Shown here: positions 8,856 to 16,654 of the stretch, piece by piece | Layout of the letters: each line of letters begins with the position of its first letter | Position numbering within the stretch: position 1 is the stretch's first letter | DNA from: Bacteroides cellulosilyticus | Lineage (GTDB): Bacteria > Bacteroidota > Bacteroidia > Bacteroidales > Bacteroidaceae | Direction of reading: 5' to 3' | Assembly (NCBI RefSeq): GCF_020091405.1 | Contig: NZ_CP081903.1 | Span: 1-64,000 of the forward strand | Length of the DNA: 64,000 bases | Made by a program: the position numbers and the translations under genes | The notes under the pieces: generated by a model | Databases searched by the model: none | What the model was told of the DNA's origin: nothing | What the model saw: the letters and a program-made list of their open reading frames with translations, nothing else

Positions 8856-9740
8856 TTATGCTGTAAATTCTACCGTTTCTCTGAGCACTTCCATAGGTGT
8901 CCTCATGTTTATCCCTTGATGAGGCCGCACATGATTATATACATATACAGCATCTTCAATGCGCTTGCTTACTTGCTCGAAGCTCTCATCATCACAGTCG
9001 AATAGCCAACCGTTTTTAATGGTGTTGTTCATTCTTTCAGCCAATGCATTATGCAAAGGATCACCACACTGCGTCATACTGATGTTGATTTGATGCTCTT
9101 TAAGCCTCTCTACATATTTATTTGAGCAATACTGGACACCCCGGTCGGAATGATGAATAAGAGTGCTCATGTCTATGTGATACTTCTCATAGAATGATAT
9201 TGCCATCTCCAAAGCTTTCAAGGGTCCCTCCGTCTCAAGAGTTTTGTAAAGTGCATATCCCACGATGGCACGACTTGCCGCATCGGTAAGCAACGAGAGG
9301 TAAGCCCAGCCCTGACCGGTGTTTACGTAGGTTATATCCGCCACTACCATAGCGCCCAATCGCGTAGCGACAAATTTGGGTGTAACATTCAACAGATCGG
9401 GGTAGATATAGTAATTATGGTTCGAATTCGTTGTTTTAGGACGCTTGCGACTTGTACGTTGACACAAACCATTGGAGCGAAAAATGTCATAACAACGATC
9501 ACGACCGATAACCATCTTTGGTCCAAACTTACTCACGCAGCAGGCGTATAACTCGCGCATACCAGCTTTGGGCATGAGTTCCAACAGTTCCTTGCAGTAC
9601 AACACGATGCTTGTGGTAAGGATATCAACCTCCAAATGCCGGTTCACATGCTTGTAATAACCTTGTCGGGTTATGCCGAAGTAATCACAGAGGAACTTTA
9701 TACAACCATGTTTGCGTCGGGTTGAGTGCCTCTGTGACAA
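8856..9740 (-). CDS. IS3-family transposase OrfB (DDE catalytic part)
   Basis: OrfB carries the integrase-type DDE nuclease that cuts and joins the IS ends. At least 294 residues are visible, starting from a TTG at 9740. In practice it is probably made as an OrfAB fusion by -1 frameshifting, because the frame is open back to the slippery site and reads through KKLRCQVIDT into this ORF. An N-terminal HTH_21-like segment (FGITRQGYYKH) is followed by the rve core. The catalytic residues are Asp in VVADITYV, Asp in HHSDRGVQY and Glu in NALAERMNNTIK. The C-terminus has the usual YNHVRPHQGI motif. No internal stops were seen. Confidence 0.93.
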   Translation of the reverse strand: MSQRHSTRRKHGCIKFLCDYFGITRQGYYKHVNRHLEVDILTTSIVLYCKELLELMPKAGMRELYACCVSKFGPKMVIGRDRCYDIFRSNGLCQRTSRKRPKTTNSNHNYYIYPDLLNVTPKFVATRLGAMVVADITYVNTGQGWAYLSLLTDAASRAIVGYALYKTLETEGPLKALEMAISFYEKYHIDMSTLIHHSDRGVQYCSNKYVERLKEHQINISMTQCGDPLHNALAERMNNTIKNGWLFDCDDESFEQVSKRIEDAVYVYNHVRPHQGINMRTPMEVLRETVEFTA

Positions 9741-9748
9741 GGTGTCGA

Positions 9749-10132
9749 TTACTTGGCATCGGAGTTTTTTCGTACCTTGATATGATACGTGGATTCAGCA
9801 AGATTGATGAGTTCTTCGCACGCCTCATGACGTAAACTTTCATCAGCAAGAGACCGATGAAGTTTACGGTTCTCAGCACGCAATAGCGATAGTTCTTTCT
9901 GGAGCTCAGAAATACTAGAATCAATAGCATCGCTATTTACCGGTTTAGGTGATATACCCATAGCTTTGTCTTCCATTTGATACTTGTTAAGCCAATAAGT
10001 AAGAAGCTTGGCACAAAAGCCGTTACGCTTACAAAACTGAGATTTGCTCTCGGGACTTGATAAATACTCACGAATATAAGACATTCGTTCATCATCACTG
10101 TAATAGTTGTACTTCTTTTTCGAATATTTCAT
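9749..10132 (-). CDS. IS3-family transposase OrfA (helix-turn-helix and leucine zipper)
   Basis: OrfA binds the terminal repeats and supplies the N-terminal part of the OrfAB transposase. The 127-residue product has an HTH-like N-terminus (FCKRNGFCAKLLTYWLNKY) and a coiled-coil heptad region (ISELQKELSLLRAENRKLH) typical of IS3 OrfA. A TTG-initiated frame extends to 10159, but that would begin only 13 nt inside the IS end, so the ATG at 10132 (MKYSKKKYNYY) is preferred. The gene ends KVRKNSDAK with the slippery heptamer in its last codons, so -1 frameshifting yields the fusion. Confidence 0.88.
   Translation of the reverse strand: MKYSKKKYNYYSDDERMSYIREYLSSPESKSQFCKRNGFCAKLLTYWLNKYQMEDKAMGISPKPVNSDAIDSSISELQKELSLLRAENRKLHRSLADESLRHEACEELINLAESTYHIKVRKNSDAK
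9764..9770 (-). other. Programmed -1 ribosomal frameshift site (A AAA AAC)
   Basis: In the orfA zero frame the codons are CGA AAA AAC, the canonical A_AAA_AAC heptamer of IS3-family elements. It lies four codons before the orfA stop. The -1 frame is open from here directly into orfB. Confidence 0.85.
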
Positions 10133-10149
10133 CTTTATTTTCGATTTTT

Positions 10150-10172
10150 GAAGTGTCAACTTATTCAGTACA
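10150..10172 (-). repeat. Right terminal inverted repeat of the IS
   Basis: Read on the minus strand it begins TGTACTGAATAAGTTGACAC and ends TTC, matching the left end at 8595-8619. It marks the 5' end of the transposase transcription unit. Confidence 0.8.
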
Positions 10173-10287
10173 CTACAAACACTTATATATCAATACATAT
10201 CTTCTTCCTTTCCATTCATATATTTCACTACAAACTTCGCTTTCATTAAATTACAAACGTTTTATTAATAAAATCAATATTTATCCA

Positions 10288-10295
10288 TACCTTTG
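10288..10295 (+). promoter_or_regulatory. Bacteroides -7 element for the TPR lipoprotein gene
   Basis: TACCTTTG followed by CCGCC matches the TAnnTTTG consensus, about 24 nt before the ATG. The -33 box is weak. The preceding DNA back to the IS end is AT-rich and without genes. Confidence 0.5.
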
Positions 10296-10318
10296 CCGCC
10301 AACAAAATAACCGACCTT

Positions 10319-12022
10319 ATGACAAACCTAAAAATAACGACAGCATTACTTACTGTTTTATTACTACTATCTTCTTGTTCACACAAAAGCGAAACAGGAA
10401 CATTATTCTCACATGCCGATGCACTCATGGAAGAACATCCCGACAGTGTACTCCGATTATTGGATTTACCGCCGGAAGAAATAGAAGAACTTTCCGACAA
10501 TGAATGCGCGCGTTATGCACTGCTACTTGCACGTGCAACGGATAAATGCAAACAATCTCTGCTACCTTGCGACTCACTGCTGAATGTAGCATTAGAGTAT
10601 TATGACGATGACGAGAAAGAAAAAGCAGTAGCGTTGCTCTATAAAGGAAGACTGGCGGTAGAAATGGAAGAGGAAAAAGAAGCTATCTCATATCTTCAGG
10701 AAGGATTGACCATCATACAAAATTTTCCGAAAGAACTTAAAACGAAAAATCTATTACTCAGTTCATTAGGGAATATCTATTTTGATGCCGGGTATTATGA
10801 CGAATCATTTGGGATGTACAAAGCTTTGTATCAGTGCTGTACCACAGAATTAGACAAATCAATGGCACTAAACAATATTAGTACATATTACTGCATAATA
10901 GATGAAGAAGATTCTACCCTGATGTTCCAGCGCGAAGCGTTAAACTATGCTATTTCCTCAGGAGATTCTCTACAGATTGCTATGTCCAAACACAATTTAA
11001 GTCTGGAATTTGATGGATTTGACGAACTTGATTCAGCCTTGTATTATGCACAGAAAGCTCTTATAGAACTACCACAAAGAGAAAATCATGGAAATTACTA
11101 TTTCAATCTCGGAGACCTGCTCTTAAAGACAGGAGGAAACAAAGACTCAGCCAGATATTATTTAAATAAAAGCTTGGAGGACATACCCATTGAAGGTAAA
11201 ATCTCCTGTTTAAAAAGTTTATATAACCTTGAAAAAGACAACGGAGATTACAAAACAGCAAATACCTATCTGGAGGAGCAATCTGCCATCATAGATTCTT
11301 TATGTTACATGGAACAATCAACCGAAATACAACAACTGATCTATGAATACAACACAAAAATGCGAGTAAGAGAGGAACAAATAAGAGGCAATCGCATTGT
11401 ACGAAGTACCATCGCAGGCTCTGTATTCGTTTGTTTCCTAATCATACTTATCTATCAAAGCCGCATAAACCGGAAAAAGCGACTTCAACTCCAATACGAA
11501 CGATCCTTAGAACAAACACAAAATAAATTGTCCTCTTTAGAAACCACTATTGAAAATAATCAGTTAATGATTAACTTACTACAACAAGAGCAAAGCAATT
11601 TAAAGCAAGAACATGAAAATAAAGAACAGCTAATAGAAGAAAGAGAGCAAGCTATAGCTCACTTAAAAGAAGAAAAACAACAGCTACTCGATTGGTTGTT
11701 TACTCAAAGCAGTATTTATAAAAGAGTAATTACTCTGTCCGGGCAAATCTCCACGAATAAAAAACAAATGAAAGCTCTAATAGCTACGGAGCAGGAACAA
11801 TTAAGAAAGACAGTATTCGGAATATATCAAAGTTACATATCTTTCCTCCAAAATGAATATCCCAGACTGACGGAAGATGATAAATTGCTCCTTTGTCTAC
11901 AAGAAACTTCTCTTGAGCCATTATCTATTGCAATTTGTTTTGGTTATGCTGACACACATCCTCTCAATCAGAAAAAATACAGACTAAAGGAGAGAATGAA
12001 TAAAGAAGAAAGCAAGATGTGA
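10319..12022 (+). CDS. TPR-repeat lipoprotein with a transmembrane helix and cytoplasmic coiled coil
   Basis: The precise function is unknown. The 567-residue protein begins with a lipoprotein-like signal (LLLLSSCSHKS) and has tetratricopeptide repeats at about residues 30-330. A single membrane helix follows near 365-385 (STIAGSVFVCFLIILIYQ), then a long coiled coil rich in Q and E (about 390-465). The C-terminal 90 residues (DDKLLLCLQE, QKKYRLKERM) look like a decayed LuxR-type helix-turn-helix, as found in related Bacteroides TPR sensor proteins. That suggests a periplasmic sensor joined to a cytoplasmic output. The gene stands next to the IS and upstream of a small secreted protein and two beta-barrel genes, each with its own promoter-like element. 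Role as a sensor is inference. Confidence 0.75.
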   Translation: MTNLKITTALLTVLLLLSSCSHKSETGTLFSHADALMEEHPDSVLRLLDLPPEEIEELSDNECARYALLLARATDKCKQSLLPCDSLLNVALEYYDDDEKEKAVALLYKGRLAVEMEEEKEAISYLQEGLTIIQNFPKELKTKNLLLSSLGNIYFDAGYYDESFGMYKALYQCCTTELDKSMALNNISTYYCIIDEEDSTLMFQREALNYAISSGDSLQIAMSKHNLSLEFDGFDELDSALYYAQKALIELPQRENHGNYYFNLGDLLLKTGGNKDSARYYLNKSLEDIPIEGKISCLKSLYNLEKDNGDYKTANTYLEEQSAIIDSLCYMEQSTEIQQLIYEYNTKMRVREEQIRGNRIVRSTIAGSVFVCFLIILIYQSRINRKKRLQLQYERSLEQTQNKLSSLETTIENNQLMINLLQQEQSNLKQEHENKEQLIEEREQAIAHLKEEKQQLLDWLFTQSSIYKRVITLSGQISTNKKQMKALIATEQEQLRKTVFGIYQSYISFLQNEYPRLTEDDKLLLCLQETSLEPLSIAICFGYADTHPLNQKKYRLKERMNKEESKM

Positions 12023-12109
12023 CTATGAATTTCATTATCTAACTATTCATCAACACATTACGATTTCATAGTGTGACTGTAAAAATGCATCCATAAGAAT
12101 TGTTTGCCC

Positions 12110-12117
12110 TAACTTTG
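12110..12117 (+). promoter_or_regulatory. Bacteroides -7 element for the small secreted protein
   Basis: TAACTTTG followed by CAGCCG matches the -7 consensus 30 nt before the ATG at 12147. No good -33 box was found. Confidence 0.45.
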
Positions 12118-12146
12118 CAGCCGAAAACAATAAAACTATTATCGTA

Positions 12147-12377
12147 ATGAAAATTAAATTATTATTTATTCTATTATCTGCATTATTCATTATGCCGATG
12201 AGTGCAATGCCACACAAAAGGCATCGACACAAAGTGAATACAAAAATTATTAATTCACATTCAAAAGCTATCCAGGAAATAAACGAGAATATAATCATAG
12301 ATTTCCGAAAACATATTCAATACTATGGTTTTTACGGAGTAAAATTCGTAAAAACCATGATATTTTTAATTTATTAG
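12147..12377 (+). CDS. Small secreted basic protein, unknown function
   Basis: The 76-residue product starts with a clear hydrophobic signal sequence (MKIKLLFILLSALFIMPMSA) followed by a short basic segment (HKRHRHK). I recognise no family. A promoter-like element precedes it. The last 18 codons overlap a 12-bp hairpin (12325-12358), so the C-terminus may be terminator sequence read in frame, and the gene may be a shortened remnant of a longer one. It lies between the TPR lipoprotein and two beta-barrel genes on the same strand. That it is expressed is an inference from the promoter and signal peptide only. Confidence 0.5.
   Translation: MKIKLLFILLSALFIMPMSAMPHKRHRHKVNTKIINSHSKAIQEINENIIIDFRKHIQYYGFYGVKFVKTMIFLIY
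12325..12358 (+). terminator. Hairpin at the 3' end of the small secreted-protein ORF
   Basis: ATGGTTTTTACG (12325-12336) pairs perfectly with CGTAAAAACCAT (12347-12358) around a 10-nt loop and is followed by ATATTTTTAATTT. It lies inside the reading frame, before the stop at 12375. Confidence 0.6.
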
Positions 12378-12479
12378 TAAACCTGGCGAACAAAGAGAGT
12401 TAAAAATGAAAGCTTAACTAACAAAAGAAAGTAAAGAGAAAAGTCTAATTAAATATATTTCTAGACTATTTTATTACTC

Positions 12480-12487
12480 TACCTTTG
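12480..12487 (+). promoter_or_regulatory. Bacteroides -7 element for the first beta-barrel gene
   Basis: TACCTTTG then CCGCC matches the consensus. A TTTC about 18 nt upstream could serve as the -33 box. Confidence 0.5.
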
Positions 12488-12516
12488 CCGCCATAAACCA
12501 ATAAAACAAGTTCAAG

Positions 12517-13158
12517 ATGAAAACAAAAACTTTATTCATGATGAGAAAACTATTCGCTACAATTTGCCTACTGTGTATGATGTCTTCATTATCGTACGCA
12601 CAAAATTTCAGATACGGCTTTACTGGCGGTGTCAATTTAAGTAAACCTATGGGAGACATAGAACCCCAATGCCAAGCAGGACTTCTCTTGGGAGCCAAAG
12701 GAGAACTGGGAATACCGTCCGTTACAAAAGGTTTTTATACCGAATTCGGATTACATCTGTCCGCAAAAGGTTACAAGTATGAATACGGAACTAATGGAAG
12801 GTATTTTACAGAGAATCTCAACTATTTAGTTGTTCCTATCCATATAGGATATAAAATAGAATGCAGTAAATCGGTTTCACTTTTCGCCAATGTAGGTCCA
12901 TATGCTGGAGTAGCATTGTGGGGCAAAGAGAAATCTTATAGAGACGGAAAGAAGTTTCACACGGAAAGTGACATTTTTAGCGGTGAATATGGGTATAAAA
13001 GATTCGATTGGGGGTGCGGATTCAATGTTGGTGTAGAGTATGCAAAACATTTTCAACTCTCATTTGGGGCTGATTGGAGTTTAATGAACGTATCTAAAGC
13101 TAACGACTATACATACAAAAACAGAAGCTTCACTTTTTCTTTGGGATATATACTATAA
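12517..13158 (+). CDS. Outer-membrane beta-barrel protein (porin-like), copy 1
   Basis: The 213-residue product has a signal peptide (LFATICLLCMMSSLSYAQ) followed by alternating amphipathic strands and a C-terminal aromatic strand (SFTFSLGYIL), typical of small 8-stranded outer-membrane barrels of the PF13568 type. A second start at MRKLFAT (12544) is possible. The gene after it is a near copy: 86 consecutive bases (12622-12707) match 13315-13400 exactly and the 3' halves are almost identical. Differences cluster in the signal peptide and one loop near residue 85-92. Function is unknown; such barrels can be porins, adhesins or structural proteins. Confidence 0.85.
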   Translation: MKTKTLFMMRKLFATICLLCMMSSLSYAQNFRYGFTGGVNLSKPMGDIEPQCQAGLLLGAKGELGIPSVTKGFYTEFGLHLSAKGYKYEYGTNGRYFTENLNYLVVPIHIGYKIECSKSVSLFANVGPYAGVALWGKEKSYRDGKKFHTESDIFSGEYGYKRFDWGCGFNVGVEYAKHFQLSFGADWSLMNVSKANDYTYKNRSFTFSLGYIL

Positions 13159-13209
13159 ATATTCTATAGAAAACGAGACTAAAAACTTAGCTAATAAAAC
13201 TATTATACG

Positions 13210-13863
13210 ATGAAAGTAAAGTCTTTATTTATAATGAGCAAGCTATTCACTATAATTTGCCTGCTATGTATGACATCTACATTCTTATCCGCACAAGATT
13301 TCAAATACGGCTTCACTGGCGGTGTCAATTTAAGTAAACCTATGGGAGACATAGAACCCCAATGCCAAGCAGGACTTCTCTTGGGAGCCAAAGGAGAACT
13401 AGGAATACCGTCCGTTACAAAAGGATTTTATACAGAATTTGGTTTACAATTATCTGCAAAAGGTTATAAAATGCAATACGCAACGCCAGTAAACGGTGAC
13501 GAAAGACATTACACAGAGAATCTCAACTATTTAGTTGTTCCTGTCCATATAGGATACAAAATAGAATGCAGTAAATCGGTTTCACTTTTCGCCAATGTAG
13601 GTCCATATGCCGGAGTAGCACTGTGGGGCAAGCATAAATCTTATAGAAACGGAAAGAAGTTTCACACGGAAAGTGACATTTTTAGCGGTGAATATGGGTA
13701 TAAAAGATTCGATTGGGGATGCGGATTCAATGTTGGTGTAGAGTATGCAAAACATTTTCAACTCTCATTTGGAGCTGATTGGAGTTTAATGAACGTATCT
13801 AAAGCTAACGACTATACATACAAAAACAGAAGCTTCACTTTTTCTCTGGGATATATATTGTAA
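13210..13863 (+). CDS. Outer-membrane beta-barrel protein (porin-like), copy 2
   Basis: The 217-residue product is the tandem paralogue of the preceding gene, 51 nt downstream and probably co-transcribed, as there is no clear -7 element between them. It keeps the signal peptide, the FTGGVNLSKPMGDIEPQCQA segment and the C-terminal SFTFSLGYIL strand. The loop near residues 88-97 differs (YATPVNGDERHY here, YGTNGRY in copy 1) and carries the 4-residue length difference. The mosaic of identical blocks and a diverged loop points to recent duplication or gene conversion with change limited to a surface-exposed region. A 25-bp hairpin follows. Confidence 0.85.
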   Translation: MKVKSLFIMSKLFTIICLLCMTSTFLSAQDFKYGFTGGVNLSKPMGDIEPQCQAGLLLGAKGELGIPSVTKGFYTEFGLQLSAKGYKMQYATPVNGDERHYTENLNYLVVPVHIGYKIECSKSVSLFANVGPYAGVALWGKHKSYRNGKKFHTESDIFSGEYGYKRFDWGCGFNVGVEYAKHFQLSFGADWSLMNVSKANDYTYKNRSFTFSLGYIL

Positions 13864-13879
13864 ACACACCTCAATCCCA

Positions 13880-13942
13880 AATCCCTATATATCATGTTTT
13901 TTTGCGGAATTAACTCTGCAAAAAACATGATATATAGGGATT
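13880..13942. terminator. Long near-perfect hairpin ending the beta-barrel operon
   Basis: 13880-13905 pairs with 13918-13942 over about 25 bp, with a single extra T in the left arm and a 12-nt loop. The stem includes a T7/A6 stretch. It is much longer than needed for termination. Confidence 0.8.
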
Positions 13943-14011
13943 GGCGCTTATAATCTACTGGTTTTATTGGAGAAGGGCAAAGAAAGGAGCTTATAAATGT
14001 AGCATAACAGC

Positions 14012-14058
14012 GAAAAGTCATCCTTAAAAGTGTAGATATATAGAGAAAGTCATCCTTA
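14012..14058 (+). repeat. Short direct repeat, AAAGTCATCCTTA twice at 32-nt period
   Basis: AAAGTCATCCTTA occurs at 14014-14026 and 14046-14058 in the gap between the barrel operon and mgsA. Apart from this repeat and the two terminators I see nothing in this 295-nt gap. Confidence 0.6.
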
Positions 14059-14091
14059 TTTTTGTTATAACTATCCGAAAGCTTCACATAG

Positions 14092-14137
14092 AAAAGGGGG
14101 GAAGGACTTTCCAATACGAAGCCCTTCTCCCCTTTTT
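14092..14137 (-). terminator. Intrinsic terminator of the mgsA operon
   Basis: AAAAGGGGGGAAGG (14092-14105) pairs with CCTTCTCCCCTTTT (14123-14136) around about 17 nt. It lies 22 nt beyond the mgsA stop. Confidence 0.75.
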
Positions 14138-14158
14138 ATTCTTATCGGAGAACTTACT

Positions 14159-14680
14159 TTATCCTCTCTTTTTCTTCCGCTTTTTGGCAGACTCCACCGC
14201 CTCGGCAACCACCGGTTTGTTTTCAAATCGTTTGGTGTAGCCGGTGTAATCCGGAATAGTGCGTTCATACGTCGGATCGACGAATAGCGGGCTTGAAATA
14301 ATATGGTCTGCCGTACTGCGATTACAGCAGAAAACGATATTCTCAACACCGGCAAGACGGGTCAGCGCTTTCACATCCGTATCGTGCGGCTGCAACGTCA
14401 TAGGATCAGTGAAGAAAAAAAGATAATCAATCTCGCCATCCACAATGCGGGATCCCATTTGCTGATCACCACCCAGGGGACCGGATTTCAGAATGGTAAA
14501 ATCCCACTCAACATCGGGATGCTTTTCCTTAAGAGCCTCAAGAATAAGAGTTCCCGTAGTACCTGTACAGTAAAACTTGTGCCCCATAAGCAATTCGGAG
14601 TTCCAGAGAACCCACTCGATGAGGTCTTTCTTCATGGCGTCGTGCGCCACCAATCCAATCTTTCTAACTAATTTTGTCAT
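14159..14680 (-). CDS. mgsA: Methylglyoxal synthase
   Basis: MgsA converts dihydroxyacetone phosphate to methylglyoxal and phosphate, a bypass of lower glycolysis used when phosphate is scarce or sugar phosphates accumulate. The 173-residue product has the family motifs: IGLVAHDAMK at the N-terminus, CTGTTG for phosphate binding, SGPLGGDQQMG with the catalytic Asp, and FFFTDPMT. The C-terminus has a lysine/arginine-rich tail (KKRKKKRG) beyond the core fold. It follows the glycosyltransferase gene by 45 nt on the same strand and may be the last gene of that transcript. Confidence 0.95.
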   Translation of the reverse strand: MTKLVRKIGLVAHDAMKKDLIEWVLWNSELLMGHKFYCTGTTGTLILEALKEKHPDVEWDFTILKSGPLGGDQQMGSRIVDGEIDYLFFFTDPMTLQPHDTDVKALTRLAGVENIVFCCNRSTADHIISSPLFVDPTYERTIPDYTGYTKRFENKPVVAEAVESAKKRKKKRG

Positions 14681-14725
14681 AAGCCAATACCGTTTAAATA
14701 ATAAACAATCGGTAAAAAGAAAAAG

Positions 14726-15742
14726 CTATAATTGCGAGAAAAATTTCTTTCCACGTAAATAATACTGCGCCAAGATACTGTTTTTTGTCCATTCCGGTAT
14801 CACGGAAAGGGAAGTTTTTTTCAGGTTCTCTTCACGTGCAGGAGTAAAAGAAGAACGTAACAAACGATATTCACGCCGTGCACGAAGCACTGCCAATGCA
14901 TTGGGGAACTGTAGTTTAAGTATAAAACTCAATGCAGCTATATAGTCAAGAACTGCACGGGTACGCATCACGGAAGCAAAATCCCGGGATGGCAGGTTCT
15001 TGTAGAGCATGACAAGATTATTACGAAAATTGAGGAAAGTCTTTCGGGGATTTTCTTTCTTCAGCGTAGCACCGCCTACATGGTAAACCACACTTTGCGG
15101 CACACAGGCAATCTGCCGGCCACGTGCACGAAGCCGCCAGCAAAGATCGATCTCTTCCATGTGGGCAAAAAAACGTCCATCCAGTCCACCGGCTTCACGA
15201 TAATCTTTCAAGCGGATAAACAAAGCTGCACCTGTAGCCCAAAAGACGGGAATGATAGTGTCGTATTGTCCCTTATCCTCTTCTACCACACCCATAATCC
15301 GACCGCGACAAAACGGATAACCGTAACGATCAAGAAAACCGCCCGCCGCACCGGCATACTCGAACATCTCCTTCTGCCTCCAACTGCGTATCTTCGGCTG
15401 GCAAGCCGCCGCTTCAGGATGAGCATCCATATAGCCAGCCAGTGGCTGAAGCCAATGTTCCGTCACCTCCACATCTGAATTGAGAAGTACTACATACTCG
15501 GCATCGACCTCTTGCAATGCCATATTATACCCATCAGCGAAACCTTGATTTTCTTCCAACAGAATCAATCGGACGGTAGGAAATTCACGACAAAGCATAT
15601 CTACAGATGCATCTGTAGAACCATTATCAGCAACATACACTGCCGCACCGTCCGCCTCGGAAAAGCGTACTACGGAAGGAAGAAACGAACGGAGCATATC
15701 ACACCCGTTCCAGTTTAATATGACAACCGCTATCTTATTCAT
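14726..15742 (-). CDS. Family 2 glycosyltransferase
   Basis: The product transfers a sugar from a nucleotide donor to an unidentified acceptor, probably in cell-envelope glycan synthesis. The 338 residues show the GT-A fold: VVILNWNG at the N-terminus, VADNGSTD near residue 40, LLNSDVEVTEHW carrying the metal-binding Asp near 87, and a C-terminal region with ARREYRLLR. The sequence resembles rhamnosyl- or dTDP-sugar-type GT2 enzymes such as WbbL, but donor and acceptor cannot be read. The start overlaps the end of the upstream acyltransferase gene by 8 nt, so the two are translationally linked. The pairing with a lipid A-type acyltransferase suggests an envelope role. Confidence 0.88.
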   Translation of the reverse strand: MNKIAVVILNWNGCDMLRSFLPSVVRFSEADGAAVYVADNGSTDASVDMLCREFPTVRLILLEENQGFADGYNMALQEVDAEYVVLLNSDVEVTEHWLQPLAGYMDAHPEAAACQPKIRSWRQKEMFEYAGAAGGFLDRYGYPFCRGRIMGVVEEDKGQYDTIIPVFWATGAALFIRLKDYREAGGLDGRFFAHMEEIDLCWRLRARGRQIACVPQSVVYHVGGATLKKENPRKTFLNFRNNLVMLYKNLPSRDFASVMRTRAVLDYIAALSFILKLQFPNALAVLRARREYRLLRSSFTPAREENLKKTSLSVIPEWTKNSILAQYYLRGKKFFSQL

Positions 15743-16637
15743 GTTGTTTCTTTAAATCTTCCCGTGTGAGTTTCCACCGTTTATGCGACCAGAACCAATA
15801 AGCAGGAGCACGGCGAATGGTCTGCTCCAAGCGGCGCACAAAAAGTTCGGTTATTTCTCCCTCGGCAGTTTGCTTCGGGGTTTCAGTCAACAGATCAAAG
15901 TATGCTTTGCAATATCCTCTACCCTGTTTTTCCAATTCACAATAAAAAACAGGATAATTCATCATCCTGGCAATACGTTCACCACCATCCATAAATACGG
16001 TATCCTGATTCAGAAAAGTAGTCCAGTGATGGGCTTCATTGCGATTGGGCGACTGATCGGTAATCAGTCCGATCACTACATGCTTCCCTTCACGGCGCAA
16101 CCGGATCACTTCGCGGGCAGTGGAATGTTTCGGCACATTATAGCCGCCATGACGGGCACGGATGATCTTAAACATTTCATCCATATACTTGTTTCGCAAG
16201 GGTTTATACACTTGCAAGGGTACGTCTTCCGGTTTCATGAAGGCTCCCATCGCCGTCAGCCACTCGAAATTGGCATAATGAGGAATGAGCACAACGATGC
16301 CTCCATATTTTTCAAGCATGCCGAGATATTCTTCAGTATTACCATATTCCATACGGCGGGAAAGATCTTCGAACGACATACGCATCATCTTTATTTCTTC
16401 CAGCATGTAGTCGCAGATATAGTGATAAAACTCACGCTCAATCTCGCGCAGTTCAGCCTTGGATTTTTCGGGAAAAGAGTTCTTCAGATTCTTACGAACT
16501 ACCTTCCGACGGTAATGCACCAAATGACGCATCAGAAAATAAAACCCATCGGACAAGATATAAAGTGCCCGGAAAGGAAGCAAAGCCAGAAGCCACATGC
16601 CGGCGTAAGTCAGCCAGTAGACAAGTTTCGATTTCAT
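15735..16637 (-). CDS. Lipid A-type (LpxL/HtrB family) acyltransferase
   Basis: The enzyme probably adds a secondary acyl chain to lipid A or acylates a related lipid at the inner membrane. The 300-residue protein starts with a hydrophobic N-terminal helix (LTYAGMWLLALLPFRALYIL), followed by the HX4E catalytic motif in IPHYANFEW near residue 118. LITDQSPNRNEAHHWTTFLN near 190 is typical of the family substrate pocket. It sits 17 nt downstream of mtaB and overlaps the glycosyltransferase gene, so the three look like one operon. The substrate is inferred from the family. Confidence 0.9.
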   Translation of the reverse strand: MKSKLVYWLTYAGMWLLALLPFRALYILSDGFYFLMRHLVHYRRKVVRKNLKNSFPEKSKAELREIEREFYHYICDYMLEEIKMMRMSFEDLSRRMEYGNTEEYLGMLEKYGGIVVLIPHYANFEWLTAMGAFMKPEDVPLQVYKPLRNKYMDEMFKIIRARHGGYNVPKHSTAREVIRLRREGKHVVIGLITDQSPNRNEAHHWTTFLNQDTVFMDGGERIARMMNYPVFYCELEKQGRGYCKAYFDLLTETPKQTAEGEITELFVRRLEQTIRRAPAYWFWSHKRWKLTREDLKKQHE

Positions 16638-16654
16638 ACTTTTCTTATACCTTA

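Larger units (their letters stand above)
8595..10172 (-). mobile_element. IS3-family insertion sequence, apparently intact
   Basis: The element is about 1.58 kb and is bounded by imperfect terminal inverted repeats beginning TGTACTG (8595-8619 left, 10150-10172 right). It encodes OrfA and OrfB on the minus strand in overlapping frames, joined by an A AAA AAC slippery heptamer. The DDE residues are all present, so it could be active. I see no clear target duplication: flanking triplets are atg on the left and cta on the right. About 260 nt of noncoding DNA, including a GC-rich hairpin, lies between orfB and the left end, which is long for this family. The exact IS name cannot be given from sequence alone. 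Confidence 0.88.

Noticed and set aside
8678..8866. Plus-strand 62-codon frame inside the IS end
   Set aside because: It runs through the GC-rich hairpin into the orfB stop; the hydrophobic start seems to be chance from T-rich DNA.
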